A DNA stretch of 64,000 nt, taken from positions 186,001 through 250,000 of the forward strand of contig NZ_PVBN01000004.1 of assembly GCF_002968635.1 (NCBI RefSeq), written 5' to 3'. This DNA is from Neorhizobium alkalisoli (GTDB taxonomy: Bacteria > Pseudomonadota > Alphaproteobacteria > Rhizobiales > Rhizobiaceae). Numbering within the stretch: the stretch's first letter is position 1; each line of letters begins with the position of its first letter. The translations under genes were made by a program, and so were the position numbers. This document shows, piece after piece, positions 42,442-50,867 of this stretch. The notes below the pieces were generated by a model. That model searched no databases. It worked only from the letters and a program-made list of their open reading frames with translations, and had not been told where the DNA came from.

Positions 42442-43019
42442 AATCGCTCCATCTCGCGCTTCACCTTGGCGAGGAATGCGGCTCGGGTTTCCGCCGTGCA
42501 GTTGTTCATGTCGTAGTGAGCGAGGAAAGTCACCCGGCGTGCCGGATTGGTGGTGACCCGAAGCACGCGAGTGGCGATCTTTTTCGGCGGATTACCCGCC
42601 ATGAAGGCCCGCCAGCGGGTGGCGCCGTAGGTCAAGACCACGCCGACCTTGCGAATATTGGTGAGCTTGCGGGTGAGCACGCCGTCCGCTAGGTCGAAAG
42701 TCACGCCCGGCAGCCAGACGCGGTCGAAATAGCCCTTCAGGATGGCAGGCCAGCCGAAGTTCCAGATCGGAGTGACGATCACCAGCGCTTCTGCGGCCTG
42801 CAACCGTTCCACATAGGAACGTACCGGCTCGATATTGCCCGGCACGTCGTGATAGCCGATCCGCTCTTCGCGCGAGAGGATCGGATTGAAGTTCTCGGCA
42901 TAGAGATTGCAGTCGTCCACATCGTGTCCGGCCCTCTGAAGGCTTTCGCGCGTCGCGGCATGCAAGGCTGCGCCATAGCTCGATTCGACGGGATGGGAGT
43001 GAAGAAGCAGGATCTTCAT
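42438..43019 (-). CDS. NAD(P)H-dependent oxidoreductase, flavodoxin-like fold
   Basis: A 193-residue FMN/FAD quinone-reductase-like protein of the KefF/MdaB/NQO type: MKILLLHSHPVESSYGAALH (phosphate loop), then VIVTPIWNFGWPAILKGYFD and RVWLPGVTFDL (flavin contacts), then VVLTYGATRW. Its ATG overlaps the TGA of the FAD-oxidase gene (TGATG), so it is the last gene of the transport/amidohydrolase operon. It may supply reduced flavin or reduce a pathway intermediate; this is inferred from position. Confidence 0.85.
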   Translation of the reverse strand: MKILLLHSHPVESSYGAALHAATRESLQRAGHDVDDCNLYAENFNPILSREERIGYHDVPGNIEPVRSYVERLQAAEALVIVTPIWNFGWPAILKGYFDRVWLPGVTFDLADGVLTRKLTNIRKVGVVLTYGATRWRAFMAGNPPKKIATRVLRVTTNPARRVTFLAHYDMNNCTAETRAAFLAKVKREMERF

Positions 43020-44425
43020 CAGCCCTCCGCGACGGCAAGGCCGGGGAAGAGGTAGTTCTTGCCCGCCGAGAAATCGAAGTCGGGGTTTTCCCAGGCGATC
43101 ATCTTGCCGGGGTTCAGGAGGCCCTTCGGATCGGTCTCCTTCTTGAAGGCGAGCTGCACCACGTCCGTCTGCTTCATGCCGCCTTCCTCGAGCGTGTAGC
43201 GATGCGGGTTGAAGATCGGGCAGCCGTTGTCCTGGTGGATCTTGATGATCTCTTCCAGCCGCTCGCGGGTCGTGTAGCGCACGAGCGGCAGGCCGGAGCA
43301 CTGCATGCGGCCGTCGAACTTGATGAATTCCAGATGCCCCGGCACTTCGTCGCCAAAGATCTTCACCATTTTCTCGACCTTGGCAACATGGTCGGGCCCC
43401 GGATACTGGACCTGCAGATAGGTGAAGTTCGGATCGACCTTCAGCGCGCGCAGCGTCGTGTGGTTCCAGGCAAGCTCGTAGGCATGCGGGATGCCTTTCA
43501 TGCTCTCGACCTTGTCGGAGCGGAAAAGGATTTCGCCCTTCTGGCGTTCGGTGAAGGCGGTGAAGGCATCCATGGAATGCGGTGCCACCATCAGCACGCA
43601 GATCGACTGGCCGCGATGCCGGATGAAGGGCTTGTGGCGCGGAAAGAAGTCGTAGGGAATCGGTGCTGCGATCGGGGCGATTTCCTTCACAAGGATGCCG
43701 TTCTTGTGGGCGATCTGGTCGCCGAACCGGACCGCATCCATGAAGTCGTCATAACCGACCAGCACGTCCACCCAGTCATAGGCCGGGGCAAGCGGCATTT
43801 CGACCTCGACGATGATGCCGTTGGTGCCGTAGGCATGGGTGACCTTCTGGAGATCCCAGGCGGTGAGGTCGAGGACGCGCGGCTCGGCTTCCATGGTGAC
43901 GACGCGCAACCTCAGAATATTGCCGAGATCGCGCAGGCCGCCCCAGTGGATCGAGCCGACGCCGCCTGAGCCGCCGGCGATGAAACCGCCGATCGTCGCG
44001 GTCTGGGCGGTGGAGGGGTGGAAGCGCAGTTCCTGGCCGGAATGAGCCTTGGTCTGGCGGTCGAGCTCGGCGATCACGATGCCGGGCTCTGCGATAACGC
44101 GGCCCGGATGGATCTCTTTCACCTTGTTCATGTTGATGAGGTTCAAGACGATGCCGCCGGAGAGCGGCATGGCCTGGCCGTAATTGCCGGTGCCGGCACC
44201 GCGCGGGGTGATCGGCACGCCATGCGCATAGGCGACCTTCAAGGCGCGGATCACCTCTTCTTCACTCTTCGGCGAGACGACGAGATCGGCGGTGACGGTG
44301 TCGAGCTCCTCTTTCAGGATCGGCGAATACCAGTAGAAATCGCGGCTCTTCTGGCGCACCAGCGCCGGATTGTCCTCCACCGCGATGCCTTCGAGCTCTT
44401 TCTTGATCTGTGCGTAGTCTGCCAT
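43019..44425 (-). CDS. FAD-binding oxidoreductase (GlcD/PCMH type)
   Basis: A 468-residue FAD-linked oxidase. The PCMH FAD-binding domain covers about 40-225 with PITPRGAGTGNYGQAMPLSG and TIGGFIAGGSGGVGSIHWGG. The C-terminal FAD-oxidase domain ends with KGLLNPGKMIAWENPDFDF. It resembles glycolate/lactate/D-2-hydroxyacid oxidases, but the context is an amidohydrolase and an ABC transporter. The ATG is one base after the amidohydrolase stop. The substrate is unknown. Confidence 0.87.
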   Translation of the reverse strand: MADYAQIKKELEGIAVEDNPALVRQKSRDFYWYSPILKEELDTVTADLVVSPKSEEEVIRALKVAYAHGVPITPRGAGTGNYGQAMPLSGGIVLNLINMNKVKEIHPGRVIAEPGIVIAELDRQTKAHSGQELRFHPSTAQTATIGGFIAGGSGGVGSIHWGGLRDLGNILRLRVVTMEAEPRVLDLTAWDLQKVTHAYGTNGIIVEVEMPLAPAYDWVDVLVGYDDFMDAVRFGDQIAHKNGILVKEIAPIAAPIPYDFFPRHKPFIRHRGQSICVLMVAPHSMDAFTAFTERQKGEILFRSDKVESMKGIPHAYELAWNHTTLRALKVDPNFTYLQVQYPGPDHVAKVEKMVKIFGDEVPGHLEFIKFDGRMQCSGLPLVRYTTRERLEEIIKIHQDNGCPIFNPHRYTLEEGGMKQTDVVQLAFKKETDPKGLLNPGKMIAWENPDFDFSAGKNYLFPGLAVAEG

Positions 44426-44426
44426 C

Positions 44427-45740
44427 TTATCTTTCCAGAAGCGGGTCCAGGTCACGGTAGTCCGGCAGGCGACGGTCGATGCCCATGCCATTCCGCATCA
44501 CGATGCGGTCGGCCTGCGGACGGGAAAGGAATTCACTCCAGCGCCTTGCGCTGAAGAGCACGAGATCGGCGGGAGCGCCTTCGGCGATCACGCCGATATC
44601 CGGCCGGCCGAGGATTTCCGCTGGCGTCGAGGTGACGACGTGGGCGGATGTGTCGAGCGGATGGTCGAGATGCAGGATGCGCACCGCCTCACGGAACACT
44701 TCGACCGGATCCATGTCGCCATAGGCGTAGAAGGGATCGCGGGTGTTGTCGGAGGAGACGGCCGTTCTCACACCGGCGGCAGCGAGTTCGTGGAAAAGCG
44801 TGGCGCCGCGCCAGCGGGGCGTGCGGCCCGCGTGGCGGTCCTGCAGATACATGTTGCACATCGGCAGCGAAACGACCGAGATGCCGGCCTCGGCGACCTT
44901 GTCGATGACGCGCTTGGCAGTCTCGTCGTCCTGACGCGCCAGCGAACAGCAATGGCCGACGGTGACCGCGCCCTCGAAGCGGTTGCGATGTTTGGCGTCG
45001 GCGATCGCTTCCAGCGTCAGAACCTGCTTGTCTTCCGTCTCGTCCACATGCAGATCGATATCGAGGCGGTTGTCGCTGGCGGCTCGGAACAGCCGGTCGA
45101 GGATGTATTCGAAGTCGGGGAGAATGCGTGTCGCGCCGCCAAGCAGCCCGCCATAACGCTTCGTCGTCGCGACGATGCCGTTGAAAACCGCCTCGTCGGA
45201 CACGCATTCCAGCGGCAGGAGAGCGACTGCCTGCAACGCGATCCTGTCCTTCCACTCCTCGCGAAGTTCCGCAAACAGCGGGAAGGAAATATCCGGCTGC
45301 GGGGGGATCGAATCGAGATGAGTACGGATCAGCTTCGTGCCATAGGCATAGGCGCTTTTCAGCGAAAACTCGAAGCGCGCGCGGATATCCTCGGCCGACC
45401 AGTTGGCGATGCGGTCTTCGCGCACATTCATCAGCGCGCCTTCGAACGTGCCGTCCGGGTTCGGCCTGCGGTCCCAGAAATGGCCCTTGTCGAGATGGGT
45501 ATGCATGTCGACAAAGCAGGGCCAAACCATGCCGCCGCGCATGTCCACCGTCACAAGATCGGCGGGTGCGGTGGCGGCCGGAAGGATCCTTTCGATCTTG
45601 CCTTCGGAGACGATCAGGTCCGCTGCGATCAGGCCTTCCTTCGCCGGCGCGGCAAAACCTTTGACGAGCACCGCCGGCAGGGTGGCGTTGACGAGTGCAA
45701 AACGGCGGGCATCGGGAAGCGTCGTGAATTGGGCCGGCAT
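44427..45740 (-). CDS. Amidohydrolase family protein, cytosine-deaminase-like
   Basis: A 437-residue metal-dependent hydrolase. Metal and catalytic motifs are in order: FVDMHTHLDKGHFWDRR (HxH-type, about 78), IRTHLDSIPPQ, IDLHVDETEDKQ (H-x-D-E, as in cytosine deaminase, about 228), TVGHCCSLARQ (His) and SSDNTRDPFYAYGDMDP (Asp). These fit CodA-like deaminases acting on cyclic amides or aminopyrimidines. The gene overlaps the permease stop by one base. Confidence 0.85.
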   Translation of the reverse strand: MPAQFTTLPDARRFALVNATLPAVLVKGFAAPAKEGLIAADLIVSEGKIERILPAATAPADLVTVDMRGGMVWPCFVDMHTHLDKGHFWDRRPNPDGTFEGALMNVREDRIANWSAEDIRARFEFSLKSAYAYGTKLIRTHLDSIPPQPDISFPLFAELREEWKDRIALQAVALLPLECVSDEAVFNGIVATTKRYGGLLGGATRILPDFEYILDRLFRAASDNRLDIDLHVDETEDKQVLTLEAIADAKHRNRFEGAVTVGHCCSLARQDDETAKRVIDKVAEAGISVVSLPMCNMYLQDRHAGRTPRWRGATLFHELAAAGVRTAVSSDNTRDPFYAYGDMDPVEVFREAVRILHLDHPLDTSAHVVTSTPAEILGRPDIGVIAEGAPADLVLFSARRWSEFLSRPQADRIVMRNGMGIDRRLPDYRDLDPLLER

Positions 45741-46576
45741 CAGTTTTCTCTCTTGAGGCTGCTTTCATGCCAGCGGTGCAGGAAGGCCCAGGCGATGAAG
45801 GAGGTGATCATGAAGATCACCACGCCCAGCACCGACAACAGGATCAGCGCCGCAAAAAGACGCGGGATGTTGAGCCGATATTGGGACTCCAGCAGGCGGA
45901 AGGCGAGGCCGGAACCGGCACCCGCAGAGCCCGCCGCAAATTCCGCCACGACGGCTGCAATCAGCGCCAGTCCGCCGCCGATCCTCAGACCCGTCATGAA
46001 ATAGGGGAGCGAGGAGGGAAGCTTGAGATAGAGCAGCGTCTGCCAGCGCGACGCGCCGTAGAGATCGAAGAGGTTGAGCAGGTTGTGGTCGACGCTCTTC
46101 AGTCCCTGCACCATGTTCGACAGGATCGGGAAGAAGGCCACAAGGAAGGCGCAGATCAGAAGTGCGACCTGGGTCGTCGGCGCGTAGATCAGGATCAGTG
46201 GCGCGATGGCCACGATCGGCGTCACCTGCAGGATGACCGTGATCGGATAGAAAGCCGTCTCGATCCATTTCGACTGCACGAGGAAGATGGCGATGCCGAC
46301 GCCGCCGATCAGCGCCAGCGCCAGCGCCTGCAGGGTGATCTGTGTCGTGACCCACAGCGCAGGCCAGAGCGTTCCCCAGTCGTTGTAGAGAGAGTTCGCC
46401 ACCGCCAGCGGCCCCGGCAGGATGTATTGCGGTATGCCGTTGACGGTGATGATGACCTGCCAGAGCAGGATCAGGCCGACCACCACGCAAATCGGGATCA
46501 GCGTGCGCAGCAGCGTCTCGCGATTGCGGGTAAAAAGGCTCGGCTTCGCAGACATGAGGATCGGGTCGGTCGCCAT
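45740..46576 (-). CDS. ABC transporter permease (SsuC/TauC/ThiX type)
   Basis: A 278-residue inner-membrane permease with six helices and the EAA-type loop: LNLFDLYGASRWQTLLYLKL then PSSLPYFMTGLRIGGGLALI. This family serves taurine, sulfonate, nitrate and pyrimidine (ThiX) uptake. It is coupled on both sides: the ATPase stop and this ATG share a base, as do this stop and the amidohydrolase ATG. Confidence 0.9.
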   Translation of the reverse strand: MATDPILMSAKPSLFTRNRETLLRTLIPICVVVGLILLWQVIITVNGIPQYILPGPLAVANSLYNDWGTLWPALWVTTQITLQALALALIGGVGIAIFLVQSKWIETAFYPITVILQVTPIVAIAPLILIYAPTTQVALLICAFLVAFFPILSNMVQGLKSVDHNLLNLFDLYGASRWQTLLYLKLPSSLPYFMTGLRIGGGLALIAAVVAEFAAGSAGAGSGLAFRLLESQYRLNIPRLFAALILLSVLGVVIFMITSFIAWAFLHRWHESSLKREN

Positions 46577-47400
46577 CAGTGTTCCTCCCCGCCGATCGCT
46601 TCCAGGAGCATATTGGAGACCTTTTCGCAGGCTTGCCGGTATTCTTCCGACGTGCGGTAATGCGCGTCGCGCGACATGCTGGTCACCAGCGGAAAGTCCG
46701 CATGGACCCGGCCCGGCCGCGCCTTCATCACCACGATGCGGTTGGAAAGATAGGCCGATTCGAAGACGGAATGGGTGACGAAGATCACCGTGATGCCGGT
46801 CTCGCGCCAGAGCCTCAACACATCGTCATTGAGCTTCTGGCGGGTGATTTCGTCCAATGCCGCGAAGGGCTCGTCCATCAAGAGCAGCTTCGGCTTGGTG
46901 ACCAGCGCGCGGGCGATCGAGACGCGCATCTTCATGCCGCCGGAAAGCTCGCGGGGATAGGCGTCGGCGAAATCCTGAAGACCGACGGTCGCAAGCGTCT
47001 TCATGATCTCGTCGCCGGCAGCGGCTTTCGAAAAGCCGCGCAGCTTCAGCGGCAGGTGGACATTGCCGAACACCGTCTGCCACGGCATCAGCGTCGGTTC
47101 CTGGAAGACGAAGGAAATGTCGCCTTCCGGCAGGCCTTTGGAATTGATGCGGGAACTCGGCCAGTCGATGGTGCCGGACGAGACGTCGCCGAGCCCGGCG
47201 ATGATCCTGAGCGCCGTCGACTTGCCGCAGCCGGACGGGCCGAGCAGGCTGACGAACTCGCCGCCTTCGACGCTCAGCGACATATCGGAAAGTGCCAGCG
47301 TTCCGCTCGAGAACATCTTCGAGACGTTGCGCATGACGACCAGCGGGCGTTTGCGCATGTCTCCGGGAGCAGGCATCAATGGGGCTTGGGACGTGATCAT
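46576..47400 (-). CDS. ABC transporter ATP-binding protein (SsuB/TauB/ThiZ type)
   Basis: A 274-residue ATPase: Walker A LLGPSGCGKSTALRIIAGL (about 51), Q-loop FVFQEPTLMPWQTV, signature LSGGMKMRVSIARAL (about 150), Walker B LLLMDEPFAALDE and switch His VTHSVFESAYL. It energises the permease encoded directly downstream. A repeat-containing gap of about 250 bases separates it from the binding-protein gene upstream. Confidence 0.92.
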   Translation of the reverse strand: MITSQAPLMPAPGDMRKRPLVVMRNVSKMFSSGTLALSDMSLSVEGGEFVSLLGPSGCGKSTALRIIAGLGDVSSGTIDWPSSRINSKGLPEGDISFVFQEPTLMPWQTVFGNVHLPLKLRGFSKAAAGDEIMKTLATVGLQDFADAYPRELSGGMKMRVSIARALVTKPKLLLMDEPFAALDEITRQKLNDDVLRLWRETGITVIFVTHSVFESAYLSNRIVVMKARPGRVHADFPLVTSMSRDAHYRTSEEYRQACEKVSNMLLEAIGGEEH

Positions 47401-47439
47401 GCTTCACTCGATCAGAAGGGCGGCATTTGCCGCTTCACC

Positions 47440-47640
47440 CTTCCCTGGAGGGGGAGGCTATCGTGTATGGGTGCCCGGCGGTGCGTCAGGTTAAAGTCCC
47501 TCCCCTTGTGGGGAGGGGTTGGGGAGGGATCTTTTGCACCGGAAGACCCCTCCCGCCTGCCGGCCACCTACCGGGGACGGGTCGCTTGCCCCGTCCCGTC
47601 CTCCGGACACCCACAAGGGGGAGGGTTAAGTTTGCCGCTC
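47440..47640. repeat. Dispersed intergenic repeat between binding-protein and ATPase genes
   Basis: Contains CCCTCCCCTTGTGGGGAGGG next to GGGTTGGGGAGGG (47498-47528), GGAAGACCCCTCCCGCCTGC with CGGCC after it, and CCACAAGGGGGAGGGTTAAG (from 47611) followed by TTTGCCGCTC. In reverse orientation these modules match the element at 20250-20400. It carries several strong hairpins. Confidence 0.75.
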
Positions 47641-47648
47641 CGTCTACT

Positions 47649-48665
47649 CTACTTCTTCAGCGCCATGCCGACGCCCTTGCAGACGAACTTTGTCGAATAG
47701 GCCTTCTTGTAGTCGAGATCGGCGGGCTGGACGCCGATCGCCACCATCGAGTCGAAGAACTTCTTGTAGCGTTCGTCGGTAATGCAGCCGATGCCCTTCG
47801 TCTCGGCATCGCCGGAGACCACGATCCCGTATTCCTTCATCTTGGCGATGGAATAGGTGATCTGGCCATCCGTCATTTCCGGATTGTCCTTCTTGATCAG
47901 ATCGTTGGCGGCTTTGTTGTTGCCGTAGAGATAGTTGTACCATCCCTCGATCGAGGCATCCACGAAACGCTGCACGACCTCGGGCTTCTTGTCGAGCATC
48001 GGCTGCGTCGTGGTGATCATCGTCGAATAGGGGCCATAACCGGCGTCGGCGATGAGGAATACCTTGGGCGCCCAGCCGGCCTGTTTCTCGATCTCATAGG
48101 GCTCGGAGGTCAGATAGCCCTGCTGTGCAGACTTCTTGTCGGCGATGAAGGGAGCCGGGTTGAAGGTATAGGGCTTGAACTGGTCGTCGCGGAAACCCTT
48201 GAAGTTCTTCTTCATCCACTCGAAGTAGGTGACGTAACCTTCCTTGCCCATGAAGATCGTGTCGAGCTTGGCGAGGTCCTCGAACTTGTCGACGCCAGCG
48301 TCCGGATGGGCGAGCAGAACCTGCGGGTCCTTCTGGAAGATCGAGGCGACGCTGATCAGCGGAATGCCCTGCTTGACGGCATCCATGTCGCCAAGCGGGC
48401 CGCCCATGTAAAAATCGACCTTGCCCGCAATCAGAAGCGCGCGGTTGGCGGCGTTCGGACCGCCCTGTACGATCTTCACTTTTAGGCCATGCTTCTCGTA
48501 AGTGCCATCGGCGACGGCCTGATAGAAGCCTCCATGCTCTGCCTGGGCCAGCCAGTTGGTGCCATAGGATACTTCATCGAGCGCCGCTGCCGGGGCTGCT
48601 GCGAGCAGCGTCGCAGAGAGGCCAAGCGCCGCCAGAAAACTCTTCATTGTCAATGCATTGGACAT
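47649..48665 (-). CDS. ABC transporter substrate-binding protein, NMT1/THI5-like
   Basis: A 338-residue exported protein with a signal peptide (about 1-29: MKSFLAALGLSATLLAAAPA then AALDE). The binding fold begins VSYGTNWLAQAEHGGFYQAV, followed by HGLKVKIVQGGPNAANRALL and GKVDFYMGGPLGDMDAVKQG. The NMT1/THI5-like group binds aromatic heterocycles such as pyrimidines, sulfonates or nitriles. ATG 48665 follows AGGGGAACGAG; another ATG lies six codons inside. It is the first gene of the operon, and a probable LysR operator lies 86-111 bases upstream. Confidence 0.87.
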   Translation of the reverse strand: MSNALTMKSFLAALGLSATLLAAAPAAALDEVSYGTNWLAQAEHGGFYQAVADGTYEKHGLKVKIVQGGPNAANRALLIAGKVDFYMGGPLGDMDAVKQGIPLISVASIFQKDPQVLLAHPDAGVDKFEDLAKLDTIFMGKEGYVTYFEWMKKNFKGFRDDQFKPYTFNPAPFIADKKSAQQGYLTSEPYEIEKQAGWAPKVFLIADAGYGPYSTMITTTQPMLDKKPEVVQRFVDASIEGWYNYLYGNNKAANDLIKKDNPEMTDGQITYSIAKMKEYGIVVSGDAETKGIGCITDERYKKFFDSMVAIGVQPADLDYKKAYSTKFVCKGVGMALKK

Positions 48666-48745
48666 GTTGTCTCGTTCCCCTGTTAAACCCTGCGGCATCG
48701 TGAGAGCATTTCTTTTACAGCATTTGTACGGTTGCCTTGCTCTTT

Positions 48746-48782
48746 GAAAAGCATCAAAATTCGTCCACATTGATGCCTTTCC
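48746..48782. promoter_or_regulatory. Probable LysR operator, copy A
   Basis: GCATCAA (48751-48757), 12 bases, TTGATGC (48770-48776) is a perfect inverted repeat between the divergent binding-protein and LysR genes. The whole ~37-bp segment (from GAAAAGCATCAA to GCCTTT) is closely repeated at 50670-50706. Confidence 0.65.
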
Positions 48783-48819
48783 GGCATCGGTTGAAAAATG
48801 ATCTGCCAAATTGTGCGGC

Positions 48820-49830
48820 ATGATCAAAAATGATGCAATGATGGTGGTGCAAATGCTGCATTCGCGAAAGCTGCTCTATATCGACGAGATTGCCCGCTGC
48901 GGATCGATCCGCAAGGCCGCAACCCGCCTAAACGTCGCGTCATCGGCCATCAACCGGCAGATCCTGGCGTTGGAAGAGGAGCTGGGGGTGCCGATTTTCG
49001 AGCGCATGCCGCGCGGCCTGAAACTCACCGCTGCCGGAGAATTGTGCATCGAGCACATCCGTGAGGTGTTGAAGACCTATGAGCGGATGGAATCGCGCAT
49101 CCGGGGCCTCAAGATGCCGCAGGCCGGCAAAGTGGCGCTGGTGGCAACGGTCGGACTTGCGGCGGGGCCGCTGCCGGACATCATTGCGCGTTTCGTCGCC
49201 CAGCATCCGCGTGTGCGCATACACTTGAGGAACGACGGCCCTTCGAACACCATTCAGCCGGTGGTAAACGGCGAGGTCGACATCGGCATCGGTTTCAATA
49301 TCCCCGCGACACCCGGCATCCGGACGCTCGCCAATTTCGACATTCCGATCGGTGTCGTCATGCCGCCGGGACACAGGCTGGCGGGCGAGGGCGCAGTCGA
49401 TCTGGCCGACGTGGTGCAGGAACCGCTGGTGCTTTCGCAGCAGGGCACGAGCCTGCGCAACGTCATCAATCTGGCGCTTTCGCCGTTCTCAATGCCGGTC
49501 GAGCCGATCGTTGAAACCAATGCCTCCGAGATGCTGAAGCAACTCGTCAAGGCGGGCACCGGATTGACGCTCCTCAATCCGCTCGACGTGCTTCAGGAAT
49601 GCCGGCGGGGCGAACTGGTTTTCCGGCCGCTCGCCAATCCGCATGCACGTCATCAGCCGATGAAGCTCTTCGCCCGCTCCCGCGCCACGCTCGATACCGC
49701 AACCAGCCTGTTTGTCGAGTTTCTGCTGTCGGAGCTTTCGGGCCTCGTGGGCGAACTGCAGGCGAAGGGGCACGTGCCGCCCCAGCCCCAGGCGAGGGAT
49801 GCTCAGCGGGACCAGGATCAGCGCGAGTAA
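48820..49830 (+). CDS. LysR family transcriptional regulator
   Basis: A 336-residue LTTR. The N-terminal winged helix is LLYIDEIARCGSIRKAATRL then NVASSAINRQILALEEELGV (about 20-60), and the effector domain runs from about 105 to 305. Several in-frame starts (TTG 48811, ATG 48820, 48838, 48841, 48853) exist without a clear ribosome-binding site; 48820 is a compromise. It is divergent from the transporter operon and convergent with the creatininase gene, overlapping it by 13 bases. It is the probable regulator of both. Confidence 0.88.
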   Translation: MIKNDAMMVVQMLHSRKLLYIDEIARCGSIRKAATRLNVASSAINRQILALEEELGVPIFERMPRGLKLTAAGELCIEHIREVLKTYERMESRIRGLKMPQAGKVALVATVGLAAGPLPDIIARFVAQHPRVRIHLRNDGPSNTIQPVVNGEVDIGIGFNIPATPGIRTLANFDIPIGVVMPPGHRLAGEGAVDLADVVQEPLVLSQQGTSLRNVINLALSPFSMPVEPIVETNASEMLKQLVKAGTGLTLLNPLDVLQECRRGELVFRPLANPHARHQPMKLFARSRATLDTATSLFVEFLLSELSGLVGELQAKGHVPPQPQARDAQRDQDQRE

Positions 49831-50615
49831 AGATTGTCGAGCGAATAAGCTTCGAAGTCGCGCAGCATCCCGATGAAGCCCGCGACCTGATGGCGGCAGA
49901 TCAATGCGCCCTTTTCCGCCGTGCCCTTCGATGCATCGCCTACCACGCCGTTCGGATTCAGGTCATGGGCCAGCCAGGCGAGCGCGTGGGGTGGCGTCGG
50001 CTGGATGAATTTTGACTGGGACTTCATCCATTCCGCCTTGGAAACGAAATTCTGAGCCTTGTCCATCCGCACCAGGTCCGGGCGGAAATGCAGCATCAGC
50101 GAGGTTTCCACTTCGCCGCCATGAATGCCGAATTTCTGTTCATGCTCGCTGATCAGGGCTTCCGGGTTGCCGAAGCGGCCCCACTGCGTTCCGATTACCG
50201 CCATCTGGTAGCGGACGCGCAATTCGCGGCCGACAATGCTCATGATATCGACATTGCCGCCATGGGAATTGACGATGACCAGCTTCCTCACGCCGGCTTC
50301 CGCCACCTTGGCACCGATTGCCGTCCACATCGGAATGAGCAGTTCCGCGCCGAAGGAGAGGGTGCCAGGGCCATAAACGTGTTCGTTCGCCTTGCCGATT
50401 TCCTGGGTCGGCAGGACGAGGAAGTCGAGTTCCTCCGGCCGCTGCGCCTTCAGTTCGGCAAGCATGCCGTTGGCGATCACCACGTCGGTGGCGATCGGAA
50501 GATGCGGGCCATGCTGCTCCGTCGATGCTATCGGCAGGATGGCGATGGTTTTTTCGGGCGAGAGTTGCGCGAAATCGAGCGTGTTGAGTTCGTTCCAGTA
50601 AAACGGCTTGCCCAT
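49818..50615 (-). CDS. Creatininase family amidohydrolase
   Basis: A 265-residue member of the creatininase superfamily, which hydrolyses cyclic or formyl amides using two metals. Metal motifs are ILPIASTEQHGPHLPIATD (Glu-x-His, about 34), then the Asp and VIVNSHGGNVDIM (His), and a Glu in GIHGGEVETSLML. GAAAGGCAGGGGC precedes the ATG. It lies beyond LysR from the transporter operon but carries the same upstream element, so it is probably co-regulated. Confidence 0.87.
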   Translation of the reverse strand: MGKPFYWNELNTLDFAQLSPEKTIAILPIASTEQHGPHLPIATDVVIANGMLAELKAQRPEELDFLVLPTQEIGKANEHVYGPGTLSFGAELLIPMWTAIGAKVAEAGVRKLVIVNSHGGNVDIMSIVGRELRVRYQMAVIGTQWGRFGNPEALISEHEQKFGIHGGEVETSLMLHFRPDLVRMDKAQNFVSKAEWMKSQSKFIQPTPPHALAWLAHDLNPNGVVGDASKGTAEKGALICRHQVAGFIGMLRDFEAYSLDNLYSR

Positions 50616-50669
50616 GCTGCCCCTGCCTTTCTCGATGTTGAGACAGGGTTAGGAGATCGGGCACGTCTC

Positions 50670-50706
50670 GAAAAGCATCAATTTCCGTCCGGCGTGTTGC
50701 CTTTTT
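50670..50706. promoter_or_regulatory. Probable LysR operator, copy B
   Basis: The segment begins GAAAAGCATCAA and contains CGTCC and, after the spacing seen in copy A, GTGTTGCCTTT. Its first 21 bases match copy A (48746-48766) at 18 positions. It lies 55-91 bases upstream of the creatininase start. Confidence 0.6.
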
Positions 50707-50867
50707 GCGCGCAGGTTAGGAGGTGGGCTGTGCCATGGCGGGAAAAAAGCGGATTTCAATAAAATTGCATCTTTCTGCTTAAGCGCGCCGAAAACCCTGC
50801 CGCGTATGGTTGTGCCATCAAGAGACAAGACGGCGAACAAGCCGATCGACAAACAGGGTGCAGCACA

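Noticed and set aside
48666..48819. TPP or other riboswitch upstream of the binding-protein gene
   Set aside because: Looked for the conserved CTGAGA and GATAATGCCAGCG-type thi-box parts on the minus strand and did not find them; the dyads fit a LysR operator instead.
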